From the NCBI GenBank assembly GCA_018360145.1, contig SRPY01000058.1, forward strand, positions 1-64,000: a stretch of DNA of 64,000 bases, given 5' to 3'. The translations under genes were made by a program, and so were the position numbers. Of this stretch, positions 44,401-57,948 are shown piece by piece; the stretch's first letter is position 1, and every line of letters starts with the position of its first letter. The DNA is from Claviceps africana (Eukaryota; Ascomycota; Sordariomycetes; Hypocreales; Clavicipitaceae). The notes under the pieces were generated by a model. The model did not search any database. It was not told the origin of the DNA and was given only the letters and a program-made list of their open reading frames with translations.

Positions 44401-45419
44401 ACTAAAGATTTATAAATCTTTATTATATAAAGGTTAAATAACTTAATAGCTTTTTATATCTTTTATATATTAATATATTAAATATAGGTAACTTTATTTC
44501 TAAAATTACTTAGTTTTATTTATAGTTTAGCTAGTATTTTAATAATTACTTTAGCTATTTAAGTAATAAAATAAAGCTTATACTTTTTACTAACTAAAAC
44601 TAATTATATCTTTAAAGGTATTTTATTAAGCTATTGCCTCTTTATAAATAAGTCTTTATTTATAGTACTTAATATTATTTATTTTTATAGCTTAAGAATT
44701 ATTTCTTTATTACTTAGCCTTTTACCTTTATAATTAAGCCTTTTTAATAAAGTATTAATAAAGTTACTTTTCTTTATTTAATGCTTTATTATAAAGTTAA
44801 ATAAATTTAAAAATATATACTATTTTATTTACTATTCATTAAATCTTCTTTATATTATAAATAATTATAAGTTATAGTAGTTTAATAATACTTCTATTAA
44901 ATTATTTACCCTTTTTAAATAATATTATTAATATTTAAATAACTTAACTATTATAAAGAGTTTTTAGTTAGCTATTTTATAATTTTACTTAATATTTATA
45001 AACTTATAAAACTAAAATATAATAGAGTAATATTGCCTTTTATTATTTAATTATAATATAATACTAGCTATTATAAATACTAAAGTGTTTATTTTAATAT
45101 AAATAGGTTAGCTTAATTAATAATAATAAAGTATAGGCACTTCTTAAAAGGCTGCTTTTAACTAATTAAATATTATATATTTCTTTTCTTTAAATAAGAA
45201 TTTCTTAATTAATATTCCCTTTTAGCTACCCTTTATTAATATATTTAAGGGTACTATAATTATAAAGTAATAATATATAAATTATTAATAGAAATTATAG
45301 AATTTTAGAAATATTTATATATTTTAATACCTTTATAATTCCTTTTAATCTTTAATAGTTTTTATTTATTATTTATTTATTACTATTTTATTAATAAATA
45401 AAATAAATCTAAGAAATTT

Positions 45420-45760
45420 TATTAAGTTTTAGTAAAAGGTATATTTAAAAGGTTTTATATATAATTTTATTGCTTTTATTTATTTAAAGACTTAATAAAT
45501 ATAGTTAATATATTCCTTCTTTATCTTTAAAAAAATAAAGATATTATTTAAATATACTATATAAATAGTGTTAATTAAGCCTTTTAAGGCTTAATAAATA
45601 TAGCTTTAAAAAATAGCTAATATATTAATAAGTTTAAATAGTATTACTAAATATTTATAGTAATTATATTAAATATAAAACGCTATCTTTTATTTATTTC
45701 CTTCTTTAATATAAATTTAATAGTATATATCTTTAATATTAATTTTAATAAAAAACCTAA
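45420..45760 (-). pseudogene. Degraded gypsy reverse transcriptase (outer element)
   Basis: Read on the minus strand, this AT-rich stretch keeps the palm-domain pattern VYL-x-x-IFIFFKDKEG followed by a K-x-x-KYTFY block. The two catalytic aspartate codons at 45543-45548 read AAT AAT (Asn Asn). Many in-frame stops occur around it. The match is to the general Ty3/gypsy pattern, judged by eye. Confidence 0.65.
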
Positions 45761-46486
45761 CCCTTTAATAGTAATTTAAGATTTTTAATATAAAGGGTAA
45801 TATATAGCGATTTTTAAATATAATTTTATTAATACCTTTATAATTTATATATAATTAAAGGGTACTATCCTTTTTAAGTATAAAAAGTATAAAGGTATTA
45901 ATAAAGCTTTTTAAAGGTTTTATTTACTTATTTACTAAGTTTTCTTTAAAGTATTTTTATAGGATTTTAAACTTATTTAAAAATAAAGAGTATATAGGTT
46001 TATAAAGGGGTAAAGTATTAAATAAAAGGTTAATTAAATAGTTTATATCTTTAATAAGTAAGAGTATATTAGCTTTATTAAAGGTAAATATATCTATAAA
46101 AGCTTTAAGTTTTAAAGGGATATTTAAAATAGTTCTATAAAGGTTTACTACTCCTTTATCCTTTAATTTAATATATTAGTTATTTAAAAGGCTTTATAGT
46201 ATATAAATAACTGCTTTATTTTTATACTTTTTAATAAATTAATAGAGAGTTAAAAATAATATATTAATATATTATATTTTAAACTACTATTCTCTATTAT
46301 ATATAAATAAATAAATATATTTTTTTATTAAAATATATATTTTAATTAATATAAAACTTCCCTAAGGGTTTAGTTTATAATTAATAGCTATATATAATAG
46401 CTTTAAATTTCTAAATATATCTCTTAAATTAATAATATTAATTAATACTTAATATACTCTATATTTAAGGACTTAAAGGTCTTTAA

Positions 46487-46733
46487 TGTTATGGACTAGC
46501 CTAGATAGCTACTGTAATCTAGCGTCGATAGAGTTATTATTAACTATAAGGAGAAGGGAAGTCCTCTATCCCTCTCTTCCTCCTACTAGTTTATATACTT
46601 CTAAATCTCTATACACTTGCTTAATAGGGTCCTAGTAGGGCCTTACTAGGAATAATCCTTATAGGAGTATAGTAGGGCCCTTTCTATATTATTATATATC
46701 TAAGATCTAAGCTACTAGCTTAAATCCATTATA
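46487..46733 (-). repeat. LTR of inner element (3' LTR by orientation)
   Basis: A 247-bp repeat starting TGTTATGGACTAGCC and ending ATCCATTATA. Compared with the right copy, its distal part has lost most G/C. Confidence 0.85.
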
Positions 46734-49700
46734 TAGCCCCCTTTTTACCCTCTATATCGCCACTCCTTTATACTATTAATAGTGTAATATATATATCTAT
46801 ACTAAAGTAAGATATATAAAGCGATTTATTAATAAAAGAAGCGTGTCTTAAAAGCGCACCCCTTAGCTATAGTGTATTTATCCTTATAGCGCATACCTAT
46901 AGTTACTATACTACACACCCCCCCCCTTTACTTTAGTTAGTCTATTAGCGTTAGCTTTTAAGATCTTATTAGCTTAATAGCGTTTTAGTATTAGTAATAG
47001 CTAAGATAGAAAAGGTTAGGTAATATTAATAGCTTAAACACCTAATGTTTATTATATAGGAGATTAGTAAAATAAAATAATAATAAATAGCCTTCTACTT
47101 ACAATTACTTTAAGGATTTATAGTGAGTATAAAAACCCCTTTAAGATCCCTCCCTTTTCCGCTAACTCTTATTTTAATAGTACGCCCTTTACTTACTTAG
47201 TTTTTAAAATTTTTTTTTTTTTAATACTCTTTATATCCTTTCTATAATATTATTTTAAAAGTTGCCTTACACTGCTATTCTTTATCCCGCCCTTTATATA
47301 TAAATCCGCCGCTACCTTTATTAATATAGCTTGCTTTTTATATTTTAATATTTAATTTATTGTATATTTATATAAGTAGTATATATATTCTATATAGGTA
47401 TAGAGCTAACTTAATGCATTTTAATAGAATATCTACCCCTACTCTTATTAGTACCTTTATAAAGGAGAATTTACTATATATATTAAGAGATTATTTAGTT
47501 TAAGGTAACTGTAAAGATAAGTAGTTTTCTATTTACTAATAAAAGACCCTACTATATCTTTTATACTTTATTTATACTACTATAAATAGCGTGCTTTACT
47601 GCTTTTTAATTAAGGATAACTTATATATATTTTATAAGTAGCGCTATTATATTTATAACTAAAGGTATAGATAGTTAGCTACTAATTTATAATTATATTA
47701 TCTTACTTATAATATAATAAATACTATTTATTATAGTATTACTATTAACTATTCCTACTATCTCGCTACTTTTAGTGTATTATCCTAGTATATTTAGCTA
47801 AGACCTAGCTTTATTTAGCTAAGGAAGATATTTTTAAGGTAAGTAAGGTGCTTATCTTTATATTAATAATAATAATTACTTAATTAAAAAGTTAAGAGCG
47901 TTCCCGCTACTACTACTACTACCTCTATGTCTATTGCCTCTATAGCTAACGCCGCCGCTGCCCCTACCTTAGCCTTTATAATAGCGCTGCCTATTATACT
48001 TAGCGTGCCCCTTTAAAGGCTGCCCCTTACCTATATACCTTTAGCGCCTTTAATAGATATAAGTAGCTAATTTAGTATTTTAAAAACCCCTACCTTTTTA
48101 GGTAATATCTCTACCTCTTTAAATACTACTTTAATAGTAAGCTACACTACTACCCCTTTATTTAATACTTTAAAAGATATTTAAAAATAGCTTACTACCT
48201 TTTAAAATATTATATTTTATATTAATTACTCCCTATACTATATTAAAGGTATTATTTATAATATAACCACCCCTTTATAGAACTTAAAGTGTATTAAATA
48301 TATATATTTTAAAGTATAATAATTACCTATTGCCTCCTACAGTGCCCCTCTTTAGGCGCTATATATATATTTAAGTATACTTAGTTTTACCCTTCTTTTA
48401 CTACTAGCCTTTAACTTATTTAGCCTTTATATATTTTAAGACCTTTACGCCCCTATCCTTAGCATTATTAATTTAGTATAGGCTAAGTATAGCGCTATAT
48501 AATATATATTTATTACTATACTATTACTTTAATAATTTTTAATTAAAACCTACCTACTTCTTTATAGTAGCTTTAGCTACTAGTGTTATTTATATATTTA
48601 GTGTTAGTCTTAGTAATAAGCTATAATAATAATGCCTATTTATACCCTACTTACTATATTTATAATATAAACGCCTTTATTATTCCCCTTTATATAAAGG
48701 GCGGGGTAATATAGAAGTCTATAGCGGCCTTTATTACTAAATTAAATAGAGAATAAAGAGAATAATAAAGAGAAAGGGTTTAATAAAAATAATAATTATA
48801 GTTATTAATAGTAAATAAAGTAGAAGTAGGATATATTATAAGATTTTATTTAAGTTTAAATAAGCCTTTAAATAGGTATAGAATTAAACCCTATTATTAT
48901 ATAATAGGCTTATTATAGAAATATATATCCCTTTACTATAATTTAAATTATATTAATACCTTTATATTCTCTATAGATTTTAAAGGCTTCTATATAGGTT
49001 ATTTATAGCCTACCTATTTAACTAAAATATTGCGTTATTAGCCCCTACCTTAGGCATTTTTAGCTATTAAAACCTCTTTAACTATATATTCTACTAGGCT
49101 AGTGTCCTCTTTAAGCGCTAATAGAAGCGGGTTTAGGTATATATTTTAGACTGTTTAGGAAGGTAGAGGGTTATTTACTATATATTTAATAAGATTAATA
49201 TAGAAGACTAAATAGATACTGCTTAAGATATTAAGGTATATAGTAAGAGATATAGAGACCTTAAGGATATAGTATTTTACTATAACTTAATTAAGCTTAT
49301 AGTTAGAATAGTTAGTTTTAATATATTATAGGTTAAGTTATATAAGATCCCTAACTTTAAAGCGTTTAGTAGGGCATTATAATTTATTTAAGGTATTTTA
49401 TTAGTATTATTAAGTAAAGTTAATTGCTACTTAAGCTAGTTATATACCTTTTTAAATATACTTAAGGAATTAAACTGTATAGCCCTTAAGGGATATATAG
49501 CTTTAAAGTAATTCTAGTAGGTATTAAATTAATTCTATATTATAACTATAGGTTGCTATACTTACGCTTATTCTAGTCACTATAAATATATAGTTATTTA
49601 ACGTTAGCTAGTAGGTAGAAAGGTAAGAGGGCTAGTTATATTATAAAAATCCTACTATTATATAAAGGGCTGCCTATACTTTTTAGTTTACTTACTCTAT

Positions 49701-50589
49701 ACTTCTATTTATTTAGGGGTAATAAGCAGTAAAGAGTAACTATTTAGTCCTTACTAAAGAGTAAAGGGTAAACTAAAAGGAGCTAACTTAATCTAAACTA
49801 TAGTTAGAGATAATACTATAAGGGAAACTATAGAAACGCTATTAATAAAATAGGAATTAAGTAGTACACTCTTTAGCTATTATACTTACTATTGCTTTTA
49901 GCTAAATATATTTAAAGAGACAGTCTATAATAACTATAAGGTACTATAGTGCTTAGTTATTAAGGGTAGGTAGCTTTATTATAAAATTAACTAAGATTTA
50001 AAACTAATAATAGTTTAGCGCTAGGATTAGCTAAAGGTAGCTCTATTAAAGCTTATAGCTTTTATATCCCCTATAGTAGAAGTAGTTATAAATATACTAC
50101 GCTATATTAGTAAATATCCTATTTTAATAGAAGTTATAATAAAGGGCTTAAAAGGTTATATTTTTTCCTAAATGTTTTAATAGGGGAGAATTATATACAC
50201 ACTAAATTAATGTAGTTATAAGGGGCTTATATTGTAGTGCCTATAGTTGCCCTTAAAATAATAGCGCTTTATAGGTATTAATACTATAATCTCCTATTTA
50301 GGCCTTAGTAGTAGCTTTAGGTAGAAAACGCTATACTTTATTATATAAAGCTTATAGCTTTATATAGTAAGTTAAGTCTACTATTAAGGCCTAGTTCTAA
50401 AGGTCCTTAATATACTCCTTTAGAAATAGTTTATATCTAAATAACGGTACTATTAAGGCTAAAGTAGCTATAGAAGTTTTAATAGAATCTTAAGCAGGGC
50501 TAAGTTAATATTCCCTTTATATATTAATAGTAGAAATTAAAATAGGGTAGACTAAGCTTTAAAGGTTAGTAGGCCTATAGCTCTTATTT

Positions 50590-50895
50590 TATTTATATTA
50601 TAAAAGAGCGTTTAATTTAGTGGCTTATAAGCTAAGGCAGTAATAAAGGTAGAAGTTAAAGAGCGTTAGTATTTCCGCCTATTATACTTACTATTCTAAT
50701 ATCTTATATAGACTAGTAAAGTACTTTAGGTTCTTATAGTTAGTAAAGATTATAAATAGTTAAGCTATACTATATAATTTAGCTAATTAAGCTTTAAGAT
50801 AGAAAATAATACTTAATAGTTCTTTATTATAAATTATATAGTTCCGCTTAACGCTTAATAAGCAGGCTAAGTAGTAGGCTATTAGTTATAAAATG
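50590..50895 (-). pseudogene. Degraded gypsy RNase H (inner element)
   Basis: The minus strand keeps the recognisable order AYY, then KRNYIIYNKELLSII, then IFTNYKNLKYFTS and a downstream AEIL-x-x-FNFYLYY block. This corresponds to the Ty3/gypsy RNase H pattern with stops interspersed. Its place left of the reverse transcriptase fits minus-strand orientation. Confidence 0.75.
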
Positions 50896-51179
50896 CCTTC
50901 TCTATTATACTAAAATAGGTAACCCTTTAAAGCCTTCTTTAAGGCATTAGCCTTAACTATAGTGTCCCTCTTAAGATTCTATTAAGCTAAGATTAAGTAT
51001 ATAATAAACATATTCTTTAAGGCAGTAAAAGTAGCTTTATATTCTACTAACTAAATAAATAGTATACCTTTTTTAGTAAGTGTAAAGAGTAGGCTAGTAA
51101 GGTTAAAGAAGCTAGCTATAAATTCCTAGTAGAAGTTTATAAAACTAAAGAAGCTCTAAACCCTTTATGCCTTAGTAGA

Positions 51180-51710
51180 GGCCTTTTAGTTGTAAATAAT
51201 TATAATTTTCTTTAGGTTTAGGCAAAGCTTACACTCTATATAAATAATAAACCTTAGGTACTTTACCTTCTTTATACTAAAGGTATATTTACTAATATTA
51301 AGGTAGAGGCCTACTTTATAAAGGTAAGAGAGAACCTTTTATATACGCTAAATATAATCCTTCTAGGACCTGCTAGTATAAATTAGGATATTATTAAAGT
51401 AGGCAGTGGTATATAGCCTAAGGGCGTTACCTAGGGCGCTATTAATATAACGTTAAAATATAGCTAGGGCCCTAACTAAGCTAAAGGGGCAGATAAGCTA
51501 TTTAAAGAGGCTAAATTATATATAAAAAGCTATAAAGTGTTTATCCCCCGCCGCTACCTATAGGCAATAAAAGGCTATATAAATATTAAGCTTTATAAAC
51601 TATTTAGCCCTTACTAGGGATTATAGGGTCTTCTTTATTAGTAGAAGTGGGTATTAGTCTTAGTCTATAACCTTATTTAAGGCACAATAGTTAATATAAA
51701 ATTACTATTC
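51180..51710 (-). pseudogene. Degraded gypsy reverse transcriptase (inner element)
   Basis: The minus strand shows YPLLLI, LNIYIAF, AGDKHFIAFYI and CPFSL blocks in the order of a gypsy reverse transcriptase, then AYFNNILIYTSRS. The catalytic aspartate pair is replaced by Asn Asn (codons AAT AAT, 51390-51395). Stops interrupt the frame. Confidence 0.75.
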
Positions 51711-53813
51711 CCTATCTACCTTTTTAATAAAGAGAACTAATACTATAGCTAAGGAGGATAATATTTAAATTTACCCTTTATCTATTAAGTTTATAATTTA
51801 TTTCTAAATTTTAAAGAGTTAGTTATAAGGTATATTGTATAGTAGCGCCTATAAAAGTTCTAAGGCAAAGCTATTAAGGTTATTTTATAAGTGTATATAG
51901 TGATTTAAATAGCCTTAATATAGTGGGAGGGCACTTACTTTCTCTTTACTAAAGATATTTATAAAATCCTATAACTTAAGTAAAAGCTATATAGTAATAT
52001 TACTATTTAAGGGGATAGGGCTACCTACTATATCTAATAATACAGCATTAATCTCTTTTAAACTTATTATTATAAGGGTAATAAGTGTATTTAATTTAGC
52101 TATATATTATACTAAGGCTATGTAAATAGATTCTAATACTGCTATAGTAGGGATAGAAGTGTAGTGGCTATTTAAAGCCTAAACTTAAAGGCTTAATTAA
52201 GCTTCTATAATAAAATAGCGTTAGGCAGTGTAAATCTTAATTTTATTTTGCAATAACTAAGGTAATTTAAGGATATAATTATATAAAAGACTTAGGATTA
52301 TATAAGCTATAATAGGGAATACTTACCTATTAATATTAGCTATAAAGTGAACTAAATAAGTAATATATAGGCGCTTTATAGGGGCTTAGTTCTATTTTAA
52401 AGTAGCTTCTACTGCTATAGTAACTTAATATAGTGTAGAGAGGGGGATATATTAAAGTTTTAAGCGTTATATAATGCATTTATTTATAATAGCAAAACTA
52501 TTATAACTGCTATTAACTTAAGTAATTAAAAATATAGTGTTATTATAGAGAATAGGTAGGAGAAATAGTGGTTCCTTTATATAGCCTTTTATCTCTCTAT
52601 ATAAATATATTAGGTTATTAAAAAGTTAGTAATATAATTTATTGCTAAATTAATGCCTATTACTAAGACTTAAATAGTAAGTGTTTGTTTTTTTAAGTTA
52701 AACTTAGAAGGTTTATTTACTATCTCTTTATTAAAAACCTTATATACTTAGACAGCTACCTTATTTAAGTAATAAGTAAGAAAAAGGTTATAACCTTAAA
52801 TATAGTGTCTTACTACACTATAATATAGGCACTAGCCTATTTAGCGCCGCTATTTAATAACGTTTTATTTTACCTATAGTGCTTATTTACCCTTTATTAA
52901 GTAAGGTATCTTACTTTAAGCTTTATTCTTTATAAGCCCCTTACCTATCTTTAAGGTAGTGTTTTTAAAGGTAGTAGCATTAATATTAGTTATAAGAATG
53001 TCCCCTTTATAGTCCTAAGCCTAGTAATTATATTAGTAGGCCTTAGTATATTCTTTTAGGCAGTAAGAGTTAATATCTAAGGCAATACTACAGTAATAGT
53101 TAACTACTTTATAGTAATTATTATAAAGGATATTGCAGTCTATATAATAGTTATATATATATTTATTAAGTGCAGTATAAAGCTTAGAGAGTTTTACTAT
53201 ATTTATTTAGTTAATGCCTTTAGTAAGAATAAGCTTTTACTTAAAATAAATATAAAAGTTATTAAAACGCTTGCCTATACGCTATTTAAGCTAATTTAAT
53301 TTAAAGACTGCCTATTCCTTTTAGTAAGGGTTTATAAATATACTATTAAAGTACTAAAGAAAGCGTTAGGGGTTGTACTTAAAGGTGTGCCTTAGTTTAA
53401 AAAATAAGGTAACACATTCTTATATTTTTAGGCTTAGGTTTTAATAAATTAAGAACTATTTATTATAATTAGTGCTAATAAAGTCTAAGTTAGTCTTTAA
53501 TTTATAAACTATAAGGCTTTACTATACCTAAAAAGAGGCTTTATTACTATTATATAGTGTCTCTATAAAGAGCGGTTTACACTTAAGCTATTTTAATATA
53601 AGAACTATAGTTATTATAGAGGTTATTAATGTAGCGCCCTACATCGCTGCCTCTATTACTGCTATATAGAGGTATATCTCTGCTAATTACGCCTTATATT
53701 ATATAACTATTTCTTAAAGAAAGTGTAGCTTATAAATATTACTAGGTTAACCTTAGTGGTTATTACTTATTAAGTCTATATTAACTTTACTGTATTTATT
53801 AATAGTTAATAAA

Positions 53814-54060
53814 TATTATAAACTGGCTTAGATAGCTACTGTAATTTAATGTTAATAGAGTTATTATTAACTATAAAGAGAAGGGAAGTCCTCTATCCCT
53901 CTCTTCCTTCTATTAGTTTATATACTTCTAAATCTCTATATACTTACTTAATAGGGTCTTAGTAGGGCCTTACTAGGAACGATCCTTATAGGAGCATAGT
54001 AGGGCCCTTCCCGCATCATTATACATCCAGGATCCGAGCCACCAGCTCGAATCCATCACA
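53814..54060 (-). repeat. LTR of inner element (5' LTR by orientation)
   Basis: A 247-bp partner of 46487-46733. Its last ~60 bp (ATCCAGGATCCGAGCCACCA ... CCATCACA) keep normal GC, while the rest is AT-shifted. Confidence 0.85.
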
Positions 54061-55418
54061 TTTAATTACTTAAAGTTTAAAGGCTATTAATTAGGTCTTT
54101 ATTAAGCCTTAAGCTATTATAAATTCTAAGCTAATAATATTAATATTAAAATAAATATTAAGATTTATAAAAGTATAGGTAGTGTTTTTATTTTAAATTA
54201 TAGTGTAAGTATAGAAATATTACTTAATTTAAACTTATTTTTTAATAGAGATAAAGGTAGCTATCTCTATTAATTATTATTTTTTAAAGTATTAAGCTTA
54301 GCCTTTACTAATTTATTATAATTATATTAAATATACTCTATTTCTTTATAGTTATAGTATTTATACTTACCCTTTATTTTATTATTATTAGCTTTAGTTA
54401 CTAAATTTATAATAGTTAATTACTAATAGTTTATAAAGAAAGGGGAGGATTAGTTTTATTAAAATTTAGTAAGGTTTTTATAGAAAGTGTTTATTTTTTT
54501 TTTAGGCTTTATTTATATTATATTCTAAAATTATTAAGTAATTTAAACCACTTTCTTTTAGGTTTTCTTTATAATAAATATATATAAGTTAATATAATTT
54601 TAAAGTTTTAATTATAACTTTATAAAAAGTAAAAAAGCTTTAGCTTTTTTATTAGCTCTCTTTAAATATTTCTTTAGTAAATTAAGATAAATATTAAAAT
54701 TAATAAAGCTTTAGCTATCTCTTTATTTAATATTCTTTATTATAATAGTAATTTAAGCCTTTTAATTAATAGAGTCTTTAAGTAATATTAAGGTTTATTT
54801 CTAAAACTTTATTTAATTATCTTTAAGTTTAATATAATATTTATTTAGCTATTTATTAAAAAATTAATTCTATTTTACTTTATAAAATTAATATATATAG
54901 TTAAAAGTAAAGAGTATTTTTAAATAATTTTAATAAAACTTATATTTTACTTTATTAAAGGTATAGTTTAAGTTATTAATTTAAATTTTATATTTTTAAG
55001 GATTAGTAAAGTATATAAGTAAATTAATATTTTTAACCTTAACTTCTCCTTAATTATTATTAAATAAATCTTTATAAAAGTAGTAATATTTTACCTTAGT
55101 TTTATTATTAATTCTTTATTTTAAAGCTTAAAAAAGTTTTTATTTTTTTTTATAGTTTCTTTAGCTTTTTTAACTAAAAGATTTACTTTTTAATTACTTT
55201 AACTTTTTTATAAAGGCTTTAAATACTTAAGTTTACCTCTTTTAATATAAAGGTATTAATAGTTTAGGTATTACTTTATAAACCTTTTATAGATTAATAA
55301 AGTATTAATAAAGAGTTAAAGAATAATAATTCTTTATAAAAAATTATAATAGATTATTTAATTTAAAGTGCTATATTATCTTTAGGTAGCCTTTAAAAAA
55401 GCTTTAAAATTATTAAGT

Positions 55419-55591
55419 ATTAATAAAGTAGCTAAGTAAAGGCAATATAAAGACTAATATATTAACTAAAGCTTACTTCTTTTAAGTCTTTTCCCCTTAT
55501 ATATACGCCACTTAGGGTTTATATACTAAATATATAACTAAGCACTGGCGATAAGGAGTCGCCGCAGGCTGGTCTTATAAGCTCCTCACAT
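55419..55591 (-). repeat. LTR of outer element (5' LTR by orientation)
   Basis: A 173-bp partner of 41319-41491. The last ~45 bp (GGCGATAAGGAGTCGCCGCA ... CTCACA) are unmutated. Confidence 0.8.
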
Positions 55592-56081
55592 AGTTATAAA
55601 GTTATAAATTTATTAAGTTTTATTAATAAGGTCTTTAATATATAGCTATAAAATAATAGTTTTTAATAAATATTATAAAAAGGAAATTAAAGACTTATTA
55701 AAGGCTTATAAAGCTATTAATAAAATAAATAAAGTTTTTTATTAAAGCTCCTTATATTAAAGCCTTTTTAATATATAATATATATAAAGTAATATAAATA
55801 ACTATAAAAATATATAAGAACTATTATAAAGTAGTAGGTTTCCCTTCTTTACTTTATAAGCCTTAATAAGCTTATATTCTTTAATTAATAGCTTAATTAC
55901 TTAAAAGAAATTTAAGTAAGAAGCCTATTAAGCTAATTTAAGTTAATACATTTTTAATATTATTTATATTTATTAAGAGTAGTATTATAATTATAATTAT
56001 AAATATTTTCTTCTATTATTTATTTAATTCCCTTTATTATTAAAAGAAAATAACCTTTATTTAATAATAAATAAAAGCATT

Positions 56082-56160
56082 CGAAACAGTTCGGACCGAT
56101 GCCTGAAATCTGAGTTAGCCGTAGCGGCCCCGCCGTAAATCCGCGTCGGACACCTACTAG
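56082..56160. other. GC island in the AT block
   Basis: About 79 bp of high-GC sequence (for example GTAGCGGCCCCGCCGTAAAT) with sharp edges, surrounded by DNA almost free of G/C. It could be the unmutated end of a transposon, like the LTR ends at 54000 and 55550. No partner copy is seen in the window. Confidence 0.6.
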
Positions 56161-57048
56161 ACTAATTATAGTAATAAACATTAGGATCTTCTATCCTAAT
56201 AAAGCAAGGGGAGTATAGAAATGCTTGCTTTACACCCTATATAAGTTAAAGTTAAAGCCTAAATAAGTGTAAAAAGGGATTAAATACTTATTAAAGAGCC
56301 TTTAACTTTTAATTAACTAACTATTTTCTTTATTATTTAGAATTAGTATAATATTAAGGGTTTAAGCTAGCTTTAATATAAAGACTAAAATAGCTTTATA
56401 CTAAACTTTAAAAAGGAAAGAGGTATTTATAATTTTTATTTAAATATAAAGAGAAAAAGAGAGAAAAAGAGAAAAAACCTTTAAAAAGGTTCCCTTTATT
56501 TATAAAAAAAAAGCAGCGCTTTAAATTATTTATTAAATTATTTATTAATATATTAAACCTATTTAAGTAATTAATAACTACTATTTTATTACTATACTAT
56601 ACTTATATTACCTACTACTAAAGCTTAATTTAATTCTATATTTAATATTTATTAAATTAATGCCTCTTAATAATTTAGTATATAATAATTACTTAATTTA
56701 GTAATTAATATATTTTTAAATTAATAATATAGCTATATTATAACTTATAATCTTTTATAACCTTTTACACTTTTTTATATTACTTTATATTTTATAGTAT
56801 ATAGTTAGTATACTATACCTCTTTTAATAACTTAGCTTAGCTTTAAATAAAGCTTAACTTAAGCCTATAAAGTCTTTACCCCCTTTCTTTAAATTTAATA
56901 TATTTTTATATATCTTTTTATATATATTACCTATACTTTTTATTAAACTTCTTTTAATAACTATAACTAAAGCTTAATTAATAATATATTAATTTTTATA
57001 ATAAACACTATTTAAAGCTTAACTTAAGCCCTTTTAGCACTTATACTT

Positions 57049-57747
57049 ACTACTATATATAGGTTTTCCCCTTTATTTTAAGGTTTTTTCTATATAAGTT
57101 ACTAAGATAAGGTACTAGCTAAGGGCTCTATGCCCCTTAGAGTAAATAAATAAATAAATAAATAAATAATAAATAAAATTTAAAATGTTTATATAAAGCC
57201 TTTATAAAACTGTTTATTTATTTATTAAAATTATAATAATAATTAATAAAGTAAGCTATTTACTATAGCTTTTATAGTAAATAAATCTCCTTAATATAAT
57301 TTAAAATTCACTGTTAATATATATTATATATTTTTTATATTTCTTTTTAAGTAGCCTTAAACTTAATTTTCATAAATACTTAAGTTAATACTTTAAATAT
57401 AAATTATATACCTTTAATAAATTAATTAAAAGCCTTAGCTAACACCTCTTTAATAGTAGTAGTAATAAATTAAGGGTTTTTAATAGTATTATTTTAAGCA
57501 ATAAAAATATAGTTATAAATATTTTTTATATATATTATTAATAAAGCTACTATTAAGTTTTAAGGAAAATGATATTTAAAGTGTTTTTTAATATAAGCTT
57601 TATATTTATAATAATAATATTAAAACTATTTATTCATATATTTATGTACACTAAATGGGCTATTGCTAGCCTAATGTCTAGTCACTCTACTTTTTAGTTT
57701 ATATAGAAAAAACCCTACTATAGAGAGGAAAACCTATATACTACTAT
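57049..57747. repeat. Inverted repeat pair about 48 bp long
   Basis: 57049-57096 and 57700-57747 are inverted copies sharing TATATAGAAAAAACC and GAAAACCTATATA, with diverged centres. They may be termini of a decayed element of about 0.7 kb or two oppositely oriented LTR fragments. Confidence 0.5.
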
Positions 57748-57917
57748 AGGGTATCTGCCTTACGGCTAATATAATTCTAAGTAGTTGCTTACTATAAAAA
57801 TTAATGTATAGCTAGCTTAACTTAGCTAATGTTATTAAAGAGTGTATAATATAAATAGTATTATTAAAATAGTGTAGTAAAGAGTTCAATTCTAATAGTA
57901 ATAGTATAGTAAAAGCC

Positions 57918-57948
57918 TGTGATGGATTTAAGCTAGTAGCTTAGATCT
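57918..57948 (+). repeat. Fragment similar to the inner element's LTR start
   Basis: TGTGATGGATTTAAGCTAGT and the following bases match the minus-strand start of the 247-bp LTR, apart from transitions, over about 31 bp and then diverge. It may be a related LTR family in the opposite orientation. Confidence 0.45.

Larger units (their letters stand above)
46487..54060 (-). mobile_element. Inner Ty3/gypsy LTR retrotransposon, RIP-inactivated
   Basis: A 7574-bp element with two 247-bp LTRs and a perfect 5-bp target duplication TTTAA (46482-46486 and 54061-54065). A purine tract on the minus strand (GTAAAAAGGGGGC) abuts the left LTR, placing the 3' end on the left. Minus-strand translation shows decayed reverse transcriptase then RNase H in gypsy order. 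It is inserted within the outer element, hence younger. All coding frames are destroyed by stops. Confidence 0.88.
41319..55591 (-). mobile_element. Outer Ty3/gypsy LTR retrotransposon, RIP-inactivated, interrupted
   Basis: Direct repeats of 173 bp at each end have TG...CA-type termini (right copy ends CTCCTCACA; left begins TGTCAATAAGGTGG). Removing the inner insertion and its duplicated target leaves about 6.7 kb, a normal gypsy size. Minus-strand translation near 45420-45760 shows degraded reverse transcriptase, including VYLNNIFIF where YLDD is expected. I see no matching target duplication (TTAGG on the left, TAGTT on the right), so the ends may have decayed or recombined. Confidence 0.75.
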
